NCBI GenBank assembly: GCA_016256075.1
Contig: SDVU01000022.1
Coordinates: 1 to 28,244 of the forward strand
Length of the DNA: 28,244 nucleotides
Direction: 5' to 3'
From: Dictyocoela muelleri
Lineage: Eukaryota; Microsporidia
Below are positions 17,900 through 26,409 of the stretch, piece by piece. How positions within the stretch are numbered: the first letter of the stretch is position 1; each line of letters begins with the position of its first letter. The notes beneath the pieces are model-generated. The model did no database searches. It was not told the origin of the DNA and saw nothing but the letters and a program-made list of their open reading frames with translations. The position numbers and the translations under genes are program-made.

Positions 17900-19771
17900 T
17901 CACATTTCATAACTTTCATCTTTTTTCTCCTTAACAAAAGAAATATTTTTAAAAAATGTTTTGAATTTTTGAAATTTCTTTTCACTTTTAACGTCTGTAC
18001 CTTCATTTTTAACAATTTTATTTTCGCTCGAATTGCTATTATTCAAAAAATCATTCAGACTCTCTAAACTTTCAACATTGTTTTCAAGAGGATAAGTATC
18101 TAGCATTTTATCATTCTTACTATTTATAATTTCATGTTTTATTTTATCTTTGACGATAAAATTGATCTTTTCAATTGCTTGATTAATTCTCAAATAAATA
18201 AATTCCTTTAAACCCGCAGAAATACAAATTTCTTCTCTTAAAAGCAGAAATCTCAAATTTTTAATATTCGACAGGTACACTAAAATTTCGTTTATATCAA
18301 TTTTTTCAATAATTACTATAAATAGCGATAACATTGATTTTATTATGTCAATAGTTCTGTTTGAACACGCTATATTTTTAATAAATGCTATTTCTTGCTC
18401 GTTAAGATCTAACTTGTCATATAATAAAATACAAATTGTTATTAAGAAAAAATCTGTTTTATTTTTACCTGAAATTAAATTTAGATCATTTTTTATTTTA
18501 ATAATATCTAAATTTGGTAAGTTGTATAAATTCCAAAATAAAAAAATGTCGCGGTATTCTATATCATTTGAGAATTTAATAGTTGTATCAAAATAAATTG
18601 ATATTTGTTCAATTATTAAAATTCTATATTTCTCATTATTTTTATTAAAGTTTGTATAATCATCATAATTACCGATATTTTTATTATTTTCGAGGCCATA
18701 TTTATCTTTTATTATTCCTTCAGCATCCTCTCTATTAAATATCAATTCTTTAAATTCATAAGCCTTTAATAAACCTGCTGTATTGAAATAAATTAATTTG
18801 TAAATCAGTTCAAATTCTCTTTTTAGAATTGCCTCTTCAAAATTTATCATTTTTATCAAAACACTCTGGATATGTGCAAAGTTTTTATTTTTCATGTCTA
18901 GAAGCGAATTTAAAACCCAAAATTTTTGTTTTTGGTCTAATTTTTTAAAAAATTCCGTGAAATTCAGCTCAAGAAAGAGTGTTTGATTTTTATGATTTTT
19001 TAAAAGTGTTTGTAGAAAGGTTAATAATTTCTCATTAGTGCTATATAATTTATTATTATAAATCTTATCTTTTTCATATTTTTTAAGGTCGACGTGTTTA
19101 TTAACTTCAGTGATATTTCCTAGTCCTTTAGTAGCAATTTCTTCAAAAAGTATAAAAATCTGTTCAAATCCATCCCTAAAAACAAATGTTTCGGAAAAAT
19201 CATCATTTTTACACAACTCGATCAAAAAATCGAGATTATCAATATCAATGTGCGTAAAATTGTCAATATTAAGGTTCGTAAAATTATCAATATTAAGGTT
19301 CGTAAAATTATCAATATTAAGGTTCATAAAATTATCAATATTAAGGTTCATAAACTTATCAATATTATCTGGATTATTTAAAATACAATTTATAGTTTCA
19401 TTTGGTAGATATTTATTGATTATAATTAAAATTTCCCAGTTATCGTCGTCTGCAATTAATTTTAAATTTCTAGGATCTTTTAAAATTATTTCTGCAAACT
19501 CTTTTCCATTTTTAGAAATTAAAATGTTTTTTAAAATATTTAATTTCAGGCTCTGAAGTATTTTAGTATCTAAATCGAATTCAGTCAAAGACAATGAAAT
19601 AATATCTTGTAAGTACGTTCCTACAAGTATAGGATCTATTTTAGATATTTTATAAATTGTTTCTAGTGCTTCTTTTATGTCTTCCTGGTATGATGCAGAT
19701 TTAATAATTGTTATTGCTTGTTCTAATAAGGAATATTCATCGTTGTTGTTTTTTTTGTTAAAAAAGTTCAT
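17900..19771 (-). CDS. USO1: Uso1/p115-like vesicle tethering factor, head domain only
   Basis: This is probably the golgin that tethers ER-derived vesicles at the cis-Golgi as an effector of Ypt1/Rab1. The 623 residues are alpha-helical throughout, in the style of armadillo repeats. By eye the N-terminus (MNFF...), residues 196-213 (FVFRDGFEQIFILFEEIA against the p115 pattern AFENAFERLLDIISEE) and 239-256 (LTFLQTLLKNHKNQTLFL against CLILLQNLLKNNNSNQNFF) follow the p115 head. A later part (ISGKNKTDFFLITICILLYD) fits the second half of the head. The long coiled-coil tail of Uso1/p115 is absent; the last 60 residues are charged and disordered-looking. The start ATG is preceded by ACCCT, the microsporidian CCC motif. 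Residues 136-180 are a tandem NLNIDNF(M/T) insert. Another armadillo-like protein is the main alternative. Confidence 0.6.
   Translation of the reverse strand: MNFFNKKNNNDEYSLLEQAITIIKSASYQEDIKEALETIYKISKIDPILVGTYLQDIISLSLTEFDLDTKILQSLKLNILKNILISKNGKEFAEIILKDPRNLKLIADDDNWEILIIINKYLPNETINCILNNPDNIDKFMNLNIDNFMNLNIDNFTNLNIDNFTNLNIDNFTHIDIDNLDFLIELCKNDDFSETFVFRDGFEQIFILFEEIATKGLGNITEVNKHVDLKKYEKDKIYNNKLYSTNEKLLTFLQTLLKNHKNQTLFLELNFTEFFKKLDQKQKFWVLNSLLDMKNKNFAHIQSVLIKMINFEEAILKREFELIYKLIYFNTAGLLKAYEFKELIFNREDAEGIIKDKYGLENNKNIGNYDDYTNFNKNNEKYRILIIEQISIYFDTTIKFSNDIEYRDIFLFWNLYNLPNLDIIKIKNDLNLISGKNKTDFFLITICILLYDKLDLNEQEIAFIKNIACSNRTIDIIKSMLSLFIVIIEKIDINEILVYLSNIKNLRFLLLREEICISAGLKEFIYLRINQAIEKINFIVKDKIKHEIINSKNDKMLDTYPLENNVESLESLNDFLNNSNSSENKIVKNEGTDVKSEKKFQKFKTFFKNISFVKEKKDESYEM
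19232..19366 (-). repeat. 24-bp minisatellite inside the Uso1-like gene
   Basis: About five in-frame copies of a 24-base unit encode the eight-residue repeat (M/T)NLNIDNF. The copies are nearly identical, so the array is recent or kept uniform. It lies between two predicted helical segments, where an insert could be tolerated. Confidence 0.85.
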
Positions 19772-19934
19772 AGGGTCTATGTTAGAGCAATTTAAAAGGA
19801 GATTAATTAAAAATGTTGATTTTTTATTATTTTTTTTATTATATAAAATAAGTCATTTATTTTAGTTCTTTGAATTCTCGGCTAATATATATTTTGAATA
19901 TAGCATGAACCGAAGGTGTAAAGAATCGGATAGA

Positions 19935-19976
19935 TATAAAAACTCAAAAAATATTGTCAGCATGTAATATTTATAA
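19935..19976 (+). mobile_element. orphan SINE 3' end
   Basis: ATTGTCAGCATGTAATATTTATA is nearly identical to the terminal block of the SINE copies, but no SINE body precedes it. It is a severely 5'-truncated copy or the end of a related retroposon. Confidence 0.45.
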
Positions 19977-20033
19977 TTAATTATTTGAATTTAGGATTAT
20001 ATGAACGGAATTTATCAATAAGATTTTTAATTC

Positions 20034-20470
20034 TAATATATTACATGATAATAATATTCATAATTCCTAACTCGGAGAGTTGTCTCCAACCGTGGTATAT
20101 TTGACTCTTAATGTTCAAATTAATACAAGATTAAAGGTACCAGAAGTCCATATTTATACGCGATTTTCGTTTTTTTTGATAACTCAACAGGATACAGATA
20201 ATTGGTAACCTTTTCATAATTTTTACTACTTATTTTGCCGAGATGCGTCGCCGCACTCATCCTCACATTTGATGAGGATTTTTACTTAATTGTCATATTA
20301 GACCAAGTCTTAATCAGCCATACCACACTGGAACAACAGTATATCCCCCTATAGTTCTATTTATTGGCCATTTAATACCAATAATTATTTATTAAAGTGA
20401 CTAAAAATAATCCAAACAAAATACTTAAATGTTACATTCAAGGGTATTAACCATTGAGCTATCACATCTC
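20034..20470 (-). mobile_element. tRNA-derived SINE, copy 3
   Basis: The copy is reversed. The tRNA-like head at 20400-20470 (complement GATAGCTCAATGGTTAATA, A box intact, B box lost) is followed leftward by the conserved body, including the complement of GAGTGCGGCGACGCATCTC, and by the end block (ATATTACATGATAATAAT on the plus strand) at 20034. It lies in the 960-bp region between the divergent Uso1-like and TBC genes, upstream of both. Confidence 0.75.
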
Positions 20471-20495
20471 ATTAGTGACCGCTAAGTCATTAATT

Positions 20496-20590
20496 AAAAC
20501 ATCATTAATTTAAAATATTTTTAATAAAAAAAAACATTAATTTAAAATATTTTTAATAAAAACATCATTAATAAAAACATCATTAATGAT
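20496..20590. repeat. AT-rich tandem repeat
   Basis: A unit of about 35-40 bases (CATTAATTTAAAATATTTTT plus AATAAAAA) occurs twice in full. It is followed by two shorter AAAACATCATTAAT copies, about 140 bp before the TBC start codon. Confidence 0.7.
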
Positions 20591-20725
20591 TATAATCCCT
20601 ATAAAATCATTGCTTTTTAATTTATATGAAATTTCCCCAAAAAATTAATTTTTATGTCAATTTTAAAATTTTCCTTTTTTTGATTGGCCTTTATTTTTTT
20701 AAAAAATGAAAAATAATTTGACCAA

Positions 20726-20728
20726 CCC
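20726..20728 (+). promoter_or_regulatory. microsporidian CCC start motif
   Basis: CCC abuts the TBC gene's ATG (ACCAACCCATG). The same motif precedes the Uso1-like start (CCCTATG, minus strand at 19773-19775) and, as CCCC six bases upstream, the thioredoxin-like start (24307-24310). Confidence 0.65.
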
Positions 20729-21796
20729 ATGAGTTCACTCAAATTTGATATAAACGACGCTATTTCAGCATACGACAAAAAAATTGATAACATTGATTAT
20801 TCAAAAAGAAATATTGATGAACCTGAATTGAAAATAGTTGAAAATGATGTCGAAAGATCTTTTCAATTTCTGGGTAAAAATGAAGAAAAGAAAAAAATGA
20901 AAGAAATTCTTCAGGAAGTTTTGATTAATCTATCGATCCCTTACATACAAGGCATGTCAGAAGTTGTTTCGGTGATTGTTTATTTTTTTTGTGGTGAAAA
21001 GGATGATTTGGAGTGGAAGTCTGCCGATATTTCAATTATTGAAAGCATTAGCAGCAATTTGAGTGATCGAGTAAGTGACAGGTCTGGAAAAGAAAATGTG
21101 GATGATAATGAAGTTGAAAAAGATGATGACGAAAACATTTTAAAGTCGAAAGCAGAAAGAAAATTGCGAAAGAAAAAAAGAAGTTTGCGTAAAAAATCAA
21201 ACAAAAATTTCAAAACAGAGAAGCTCGAAAGCGGCGTCTCTATTCGTCATCTTGATAATGGAAAAAATATTTCTTACAATCCAAATGATCCTCTGAACAC
21301 CGAATTTATTGAAAAATTAGCTGTGATCTCAACAAATATCTTGAAATTTAAATATTTACCCTTAATCGATGATTCTTTCAAAATTTATCTCAAAAACAAC
21401 AAAATTTTCTTAAAAATGATGGAAAAACGGGGTAAAACAATCCAAACAGAAGTGAGTCTTAAATACATGAATGATACTTTAACTTGGTTCACGAGAAAAT
21501 GCAAAAATGTTTCTGATATGTTTACCTTATTTTCTATTTTTATCTCATGCCCAACAAGTTTCCCGTTTCTTGTCTTAACTTTGTTTTACGATGATATTGA
21601 AAGTGGTTCAAATATAACCCTGGAAGATGATTTGTTGAATCAGCTGATTGATCTTGAAAGCGAGTTTTTGGGTATACAGTCGGAAGAAATTGAAATGAAT
21701 TCAGGATTGAATTTATGGAGTTATATGTTAATTGGAGGCGTAATTGTTGTTGGTTTAGCATTTGCTATTGCTGGGTATAAGAAAAAGGATCAATAA
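20729..21796 (+). CDS. GYP8: tail-anchored TBC domain Rab GAP, TBC1D20/Gyp8 type
   Basis: This predicted GTPase-activating protein for Ypt1/Rab1 resides in the ER membrane. The 355 residues hold a split TBC domain. Residues 36-44 (IVENDVERS) carry the IxxDxxR motif with the arginine finger R43, and residues 72-75 (YIQG) the glutamine finger Q74. The second half (190-315: FLKMMEKRGKTIQ, LTWFTRKCKNVSDMFTLFSI, FPFLVLTLFYDD) follows TBC1D20 closely. Between the halves lies a charged, lysine-rich insert (about 100-165) not typical of the family. Residues 329-349 form a single hydrophobic segment followed by KKKDQ, a C-terminal anchor as in TBC1D20 and Gyp8. The start follows CCC directly. The stop TAA overlaps an AATAAA polyadenylation-type signal. 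Both catalytic fingers are present, so it should be active. Confidence 0.75.
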   Translation: MSSLKFDINDAISAYDKKIDNIDYSKRNIDEPELKIVENDVERSFQFLGKNEEKKKMKEILQEVLINLSIPYIQGMSEVVSVIVYFFCGEKDDLEWKSADISIIESISSNLSDRVSDRSGKENVDDNEVEKDDDENILKSKAERKLRKKKRSLRKKSNKNFKTEKLESGVSIRHLDNGKNISYNPNDPLNTEFIEKLAVISTNILKFKYLPLIDDSFKIYLKNNKIFLKMMEKRGKTIQTEVSLKYMNDTLTWFTRKCKNVSDMFTLFSIFISCPTSFPFLVLTLFYDDIESGSNITLEDDLLNQLIDLESEFLGIQSEEIEMNSGLNLWSYMLIGGVIVVGLAFAIAGYKKKDQ

Positions 21797-22394
21797 ATTT
21801 TTCAGTCGGAATTTTTTATTTAAAAGCTTCTTTATATAGAAATAATATTTTTTTTAAATTTTTTGTTTTAATTTCTTAATAAAAAATATTACTCGTTTTT
21901 TTACTTTTTTTTGTGACGGTGATGCTAAAGAAGAGTAAAACTGTGTTTTAAATTGTTATTTATACCAGTAAGTAAAAATTATAATTTGGATTTAAAATTA
22001 TAACTGCTTTAAATTGAATATTAAAGCCTTATTAAACTATCAGATTATTATTGAATTATTTATTTCTCAAACTTTTAAAGGCGTCATCGGATAATTTAAA
22101 CAGCACGCTTTAATTTTTGTAAAGTTAATTTAATCAGAAACATTTCAAATAGGATTTAGACTACAATTTATAATTTTACTTCATTATAAGTTTAAAGTTA
22201 AATAGATTTTTAAAGTCGCAAATACCCCTTTTAATATTAAAAAGACACCTTTTAAAATTAAATGGGAAGCTTTTGATATTAAAAGGCAGCTTTTAAAGAA
22301 TAAATACACTTTTTAATTAAATAGAGTTTTAAAGTCGTAAATACACCTTTTAATATTAAAAGGACACCCTTTTCTTAACTGAAATATATTTTTA
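21797..22394. repeat. intergenic stretch with a 118-bp-spaced direct repeat
   Basis: Positions 21800-22190 are AT-rich with nothing recognised. The block at 22195-22253 (AAATAGATTTTTAAAGTCGC and TTTTAATATTAAAAAGACAC) recurs at 22313-22371. Shorter CTTTTAATATTAAAAGG copies lie between, a degenerate tandem array. Confidence 0.6.
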
Positions 22395-22575
22395 TAGATT
22401 AATGACCTGATAGCTCTCTGGTTCACACTAATGAATGTAAATTCAAGTGTAATAATTCAAAATACATGACCTCATATTATCGAATAATCTAGGAATTACA
22501 TTAAACGGTTAAAATTAAAACAATGATATACCACTTATCGGGTTGGTTGAATAGTATTTGGTCTATCGAAAATTA
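22395..22575 (+). mobile_element. tRNA-derived SINE, copy 4 (5' part)
   Basis: The head has an A-box-like GATAGCTCTCTGGTT and an AATGTAAATTCAAGT segment as in other copies, followed by weaker body homology (GGAATTACATTAAACGGTTA, GATATACCACTTATCGG). It ends abruptly at the palindrome starting at 22576. Confidence 0.55.
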
Positions 22576-22911
22576 GGTTCTCACCCGGACTTTGGACCCC
22601 CCTATGGAAATTGAAAACTTAAATACATATGAGGAAAACACATGATAGTTATTTAAAATAAGAGTAAAATTTTGAGATCTTTTCAGATATACAAATATTT
22701 TCATGTAAGCGATCAAATTTAGAGATTTCTAAAATTAGTTGCGAAGCAACTAATTTTAGAAATCTCTGAATAATATCGCTTACATGAAAATATTTGTATA
22801 TCTAAAAGATCTCAAAATTTTACTCTTATTTTAAATAACTATCATGTGTTTTCCTCATATGTATTTAAGTTTTCAATTTTCATAGGGGGGTCCAAAGTCC
22901 GGGTGAGAACC
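22576..22911. repeat. near-perfect 336-bp palindrome (foldback/MITE)
   Basis: The arms of about 166 bases differ at only a handful of positions, mostly one patch near 22720/22770. The outer end is GGTTCTCACCCGGACTTTGG on both strands. The centre is AGTTGCGAAGCAACT with a three-base loop at 22743-22745. No obvious flanking target duplication is seen (GAAAATTA against TCTATATC). The GGTTCT start resembles the GGTTCTAC ends of the Merlin at 13003, so a Merlin-related MITE is possible. Confidence 0.85.
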
Positions 22912-23012
22912 TCTATATCTTTGTTCTAAAAAAAGACTTGGTGTTTTATTTCCCAATATCTTATGTAGAAAAAGTATCATTTTCACCCCTTTCGGCGGTT
23001 ACAATGTCCCAA

Positions 23013-23100
23013 TTATCCATTATGGTGAAGTTAAGCCTCTGCTTTCTGGAAGAATGGTCGAAATTCGCCATTATGGTGAATTTCAGTCTCGCACTTTGGT
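23013..23100. repeat. 50-bp tandem duplication
   Basis: AATTATCCATTATGGTGAAG at 23013 recurs as AATTCGCCATTATGGTGAAT at 23063, each followed by a related C/T-rich segment. No gene is seen in 22912-23090. Confidence 0.55.
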
Positions 23101-23475
23101 TTTTCTATTCTAGTTAAACATCACACCCAACCATCAAGAGCCAAGATATTAATTCGCGATTTTCGATTTATCAATGACTCTGCAATATGCAGGTAATTCA
23201 TTGTTTTTTTTCATTTTTTTAATTTTCGCTACTTATTTTACCGAGATGCGTGACCGCACTCATCTCCGCACCTAGGAGAGTCCCTTCTGTTTTACTATCA
23301 TATTAGACCAAGTCTTAATCTCTATAATAATCTGGGAAAACAGTATATCACTTATATAGTTACGAATACTTGACAACATTCCTCGATTATATATTAAAAG
23401 TCACGCCATCGTATTCAAACTTTGATACCTTAATTTTAGATTCGAAGGAGGTAAGCACTGAGCTATATGGTCTGC
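23090..23475 (-). mobile_element. tRNA-derived SINE, copy 5 (diverged)
   Basis: It is reversed. The head complement near 23475 reads GACCATATAGCTCAGTGCTT (A box). The B box is decayed to AGTTTGAATAC. The body blocks ATATTAGACCAAGTCTTAAT, ACCGAGATGCGTGACCGCAC and CGCGATTTTCG are clear. Homology fades towards 23090 and the 3' end block is missing. Confidence 0.65.
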
Positions 23476-23769
23476 TTTTTTTACTTAAAATCATTTTTTA
23501 CAATTATAAATATTTATCTGTAAACTTAAAATATTAATCTGTTATTTAACCTACAGTCAAAACAATATACACATTTTTCATCTTATTTTACTTTAAGGTC
23601 TTTAATAAAGAATTTTATTTTTGCAAAATTATTTTAATTTTAACAAATATTTTTTTAAGTAATATATAATAAAATAACTATTTTTTAAACGTTTTCAGTA
23701 AAGAGTTTAATTCTTGTAAGCTTGTATATTTACAAAATTGTGTTAAAAAATCATTATTACATTTATACT
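23476..23769. other. AT-rich intergenic stretch, nothing recognised
   Basis: I see no gene, RNA or convincing repeat here. It lies between the head of SINE copy 5 and the stop codon of the thioredoxin-fold gene. Confidence 0.5.
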
Positions 23770-24300
23770 TTAATCCTTTATACTTATTAATTTAGCTATC
23801 GATAGAAATAGTAAATAAAAAAGTCCTCCAATAATAAGGGTAAACGCCCAAACAGGAATATTTTTTGAAATATACTCGGAATATCTCAAATAAAATATGA
23901 AGATGTGGAAAAAATAAGAGGATACATAAACGAGAAACGATCTAGGGTCTTTAAAATAATTCAATTTATGAAGATAGCGTAAATCAAATTCCTTCACAAT
24001 TCTCTCTATATCTTCAATATCAACCGTATTAAGTTTAAAGAACACATCATTGCCTTTCAAATAAATTACAGGAAAAAATACTGTCATAAAACATGATCCT
24101 AAACGCGGATTTTCATAAAAATTAATTGTTTTTATTGGGTAGTTTATTTTTTCTAAATATTTTTGTACTGTCTTGCACAGTGGACACTTAAAATCTTCTC
24201 TTTCATAATAAACGTAAATCAGAAATTCATTTTTGCTGAATAGATCTTCCTTTTTAAGAGGTTCAATTAAAGCAACTATGAGAGGAATAAGTGTAAACAT
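23770..24300 (-). CDS. membrane-anchored thioredoxin-fold protein with CPLC motif
   Basis: The 176-residue protein begins with a hydrophobic signal-type segment (MFTLIPLIVALIEP). A short thioredoxin-like domain follows: strand FLIYVYY (26-32), active-site-type CPLC at 39-42 leading into a helix (TVQKYLEKI), strand IKTINFY, then FFPVIYLKGNDVFF with a probable cis-proline at 77. Two hydrophobic segments (about 120-138 and 150-172) should span the membrane. The layout suggests an ER-luminal oxidoreductase or an Ost3/Ost6-like oligosaccharyltransferase subunit. It has fewer membrane spans than Ost3/6 and more than TMX proteins, so I leave it unnamed. CCCC lies just upstream of the start ATG (minus strand), supporting this start and a microsporidian gene. 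Confidence 0.65.
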   Translation of the reverse strand: MFTLIPLIVALIEPLKKEDLFSKNEFLIYVYYEREDFKCPLCKTVQKYLEKINYPIKTINFYENPRLGSCFMTVFFPVIYLKGNDVFFKLNTVDIEDIERIVKEFDLRYLHKLNYFKDPRSFLVYVSSYFFHIFIFYLRYSEYISKNIPVWAFTLIIGGLFYLLFLSIAKLISIKD

Positions 24301-24402
24301 CTAGATGGGGTTAATATAATTAAATTAAAAATATTCTTTAATAATTATTAAGGGTCTATTAAAAATAATCCTGTAAACATTGAGGATCATTTAATTATTT
24401 TG

Positions 24403-24880
24403 AAGAGCCATATAGCTCAGTGGTTAACACTCTTGAATGTAAAATTTAAGTATCGTGGTTCGAATCCCGCGGACTTCATACTTTATTAAATAATGAGTGG
24501 ATGACATCGAACGGTAATAACTATAGAAATATAGTATTATATACAGTTGTTCAAGTGTGGTGGTATAGCTGATTAAGACTCGGTCTAATATGACAATGCA
24601 GAAAGGACCCTCTTAGGTGTGGAGATGAGTGCGGCGACGCATCTAGGCAAAAAATAGTGAAAAATAAAAATTAATGAAAAGCCACTAATTACCTGTATCC
24701 TGCTGAGTCATTGATAAAATAAAAATCGCGTTAAAGCTGGGCTTCTGGGTAGCTTAGGAAATGACGTATTATTGGAACACAAAGAACCAAAGGTCAACGA
24801 CCACGGTAGGAGACAACTCTCCGGGTTGGCAGCTATGAATGTTGTAAACATGTAATATATATAAAGATATAAATATAAAA
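24403..24880 (+). mobile_element. tRNA-derived SINE, copy 6 (near full length)
   Basis: This copy has the best-preserved head: TATAGCTCAGTGGTTAACAC (A box) and GGTTCGAATCCCGCGGAC (B box). Between them CTTGAA and TTTAAG can pair around a short loop. The body matches copy 2 block by block, including GAGTGCGGCGACGCATCTA and GGGCTTCTGGGTAGCTTAG. The end is TTGTAAACATGTAATATATA. It lies about 100 bp upstream of the thioredoxin-like gene, pointing away from it. A target duplication is not clear. Confidence 0.8.
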
Positions 24881-24918
24881 AAATTGCAAATTATAATGTT
24901 TTAAAAAATTGAAAGAAC

Positions 24919-24926
24919 ATTTAGAG
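24919..24926. repeat. 8-bp target-site duplication (hAT), left
   Basis: ATTTAGAG is repeated exactly at 25332-25339, flanking the hAT element. Confidence 0.85.
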
Positions 24927-25331
24927 CAGTGTTTCCCAACGTGGGGCCTACGCCCCACTTGGGGCAATTTGAATTTCCAGGGGGGGTGATTTGGATTTTC
25001 GTGGGGGATTTGAATTTTTAAGAAGGAGGTTCTATTAGAATTTACATGGATTTATGGCTTAAACTTACAAAGTTTTAACCTAAAATGTAATCAACCTGTA
25101 TAAAAATCAGATTCAATCTTCTCATTAAATAAATATTTTTTTTTATCAATTAATTACCCAAATCAATAAAAATAATAAACATTTTTTGTTAAATACCCAA
25201 TGTTTTGCAAATGGTGGACAAAATATTTTTTTCGACTCTGGGGGACAAATAAAAAAATTTATCGGCTGGGGGGCAAACATTTTTTTTCGGCTAGTGAGGG
25301 GTATTAGTCCAAAAAAGGTTGGAAAACACTG
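24927..25331. mobile_element. small non-autonomous hAT element
   Basis: The terminal inverted repeats CAGTGTTTCCCAAC and (inverted) CAGTGTTTTCCAAC differ at one position, and a perfect 8-bp target duplication surrounds them; both are hallmarks of hAT elements. Subterminal GTGGGGC...GCCCCAC and several GGGGG(A/T)-rich blocks follow. At 405 bp with no coding frame it must be moved by a hAT transposase encoded elsewhere. The intact duplication indicates a relatively recent insertion. Confidence 0.85.
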
Positions 25332-25339
25332 ATTTAGAG

Positions 25340-25558
25340 TATTATCATTTTAAATATTAAACATTTATTGGTTATGTTTTGAGGATATGGTATTTTGGGG
25401 ATTGGGCATTTTGGCATAAGACCGTTGTCAGCATGTAATATATAATATTTCATAAAAAATCTGGCATTAAATATTATTGAAATTATAAATTTTAAAATTT
25501 AAAACAAAATTTAAAAAGATAGATAAATATTAAATCATATTTATCAACCTTTATTCAA
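25340..25558. mobile_element. intergenic stretch with an orphan SINE 3' end
   Basis: GTTGTCAGCATGTAATATATAAT at 25423-25445 equals the SINE terminal block, again without a recognisable body upstream. The rest is AT-rich with nothing recognised. Confidence 0.45.
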
Positions 25559-26401
25559 TTAAAAATCAACATCCCAATATGCAGGCGGTGTATCTGGCCT
25601 TTTAAAATTAGACTTATGCCTACCAATACTCTTTATACGCTCTTCATTTTCTATACCAAAATAATCTTTACAACACTTGCAATCATGAACTTCATAGTTT
25701 GCAATCAAATCATTTCTATCATTTTTATATTTAAAAGTACAACCATCATTCTTTTTCTCTTTGGTCTTGATTATCTCCGGTTGTGGAAAGAAATCTGAAA
25801 TATCATCAATTTTAATATCATTATTCTCAAATTGTGAAACAAATTCTGGATTTTTATATTCCTCATCATCATCAATTTCATAATCAGAAATATTAATTTT
25901 TTCATCATCGATAATATCATTTCTATAACTGTAAGTTATTTCAACATTATTTCTATCATTATTATTTTTTTCATTATCATCATTAATATTTATTTTATTA
26001 TGATCGTTTCTTTTTAGATCTTTATAAATATATTTGTCAGTAACTGCGCTTTGATTGTCTCTTAAATCATAAATATCTAATTTAAAATGATCATTGTGTT
26101 TAATACAATTATCATCTGAAAATTCATTATTTAGATATTCATTATTTGAATATTTATCTTCTGAACATTTATTATTTGAAAATTCATTTTTTGAATATTC
26201 ATTATTTGAATATTTATCTTCACATGCTTTATTTGAACCAAGAGTGTGTTCTTTTAATATTTTAACAATTTCATTCTTTAAATCACTTATTTCATTTCTA
26301 ATGATCTCTTTGATTTCCTCTTTAAGTGTGTGATACTTTTCTGTACATGTTTTACAACATTTTTTGTTAATTCTATTTTTCTTTTCATTCATTAGCATCA
26401 T
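25559..26401 (-). CDS. SAE2: CtIP/Sae2/Ctp1-family DNA end-resection factor
   Basis: This predicted partner of Mre11-Rad50 starts resection of DNA double-strand breaks in the nucleus. Identification rests on the last 40 of 280 residues. CKCC at 241-244 (the family CxxC) is followed by KDYFGIENEERIKSIG, RHK at 261-263 (the RHR DNA-binding motif, last Arg changed to Lys), and PDTPPAYWDVDF at the very end, against the CtIP pattern PPNTPENFWEVGF. T271-P matches the cyclin-dependent-kinase site in that motif. Residues 14-52 (KKCCKTCTEKY, then a heptad-like LKEEIKEIIRNEISDLKNEI) look like the N-terminal oligomerising coiled coil. The middle is disordered, rich in Asn/Asp/Lys, with a 20-residue tandem repeat at 60-99. 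No CCC precedes the ATG, unlike the neighbours; Met1, Met2 and Met4 are all possible starts. Confidence 0.75.
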   Translation of the reverse strand: MMLMNEKKNRINKKCCKTCTEKYHTLKEEIKEIIRNEISDLKNEIVKILKEHTLGSNKACEDKYSNNEYSKNEFSNNKCSEDKYSNNEYLNNEFSDDNCIKHNDHFKLDIYDLRDNQSAVTDKYIYKDLKRNDHNKININDDNEKNNNDRNNVEITYSYRNDIIDDEKINISDYEIDDDEEYKNPEFVSQFENNDIKIDDISDFFPQPEIIKTKEKKNDGCTFKYKNDRNDLIANYEVHDCKCCKDYFGIENEERIKSIGRHKSNFKRPDTPPAYWDVDF

Positions 26402-26409
26402 CTTTTTTT

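Noticed and set aside
19110-19556. 148-codon open frame antisense to the Uso1-like gene
   Set aside because: Its repeats are simply the reverse reading of the 24-bp minisatellite, while the opposite strand has the long, family-like protein.
24403-24480. A functional tRNA gene
   Set aside because: The A and B boxes are good, but the acceptor and T stems pair poorly and the same sequence recurs seven times fused to one body. It is the SINE head.
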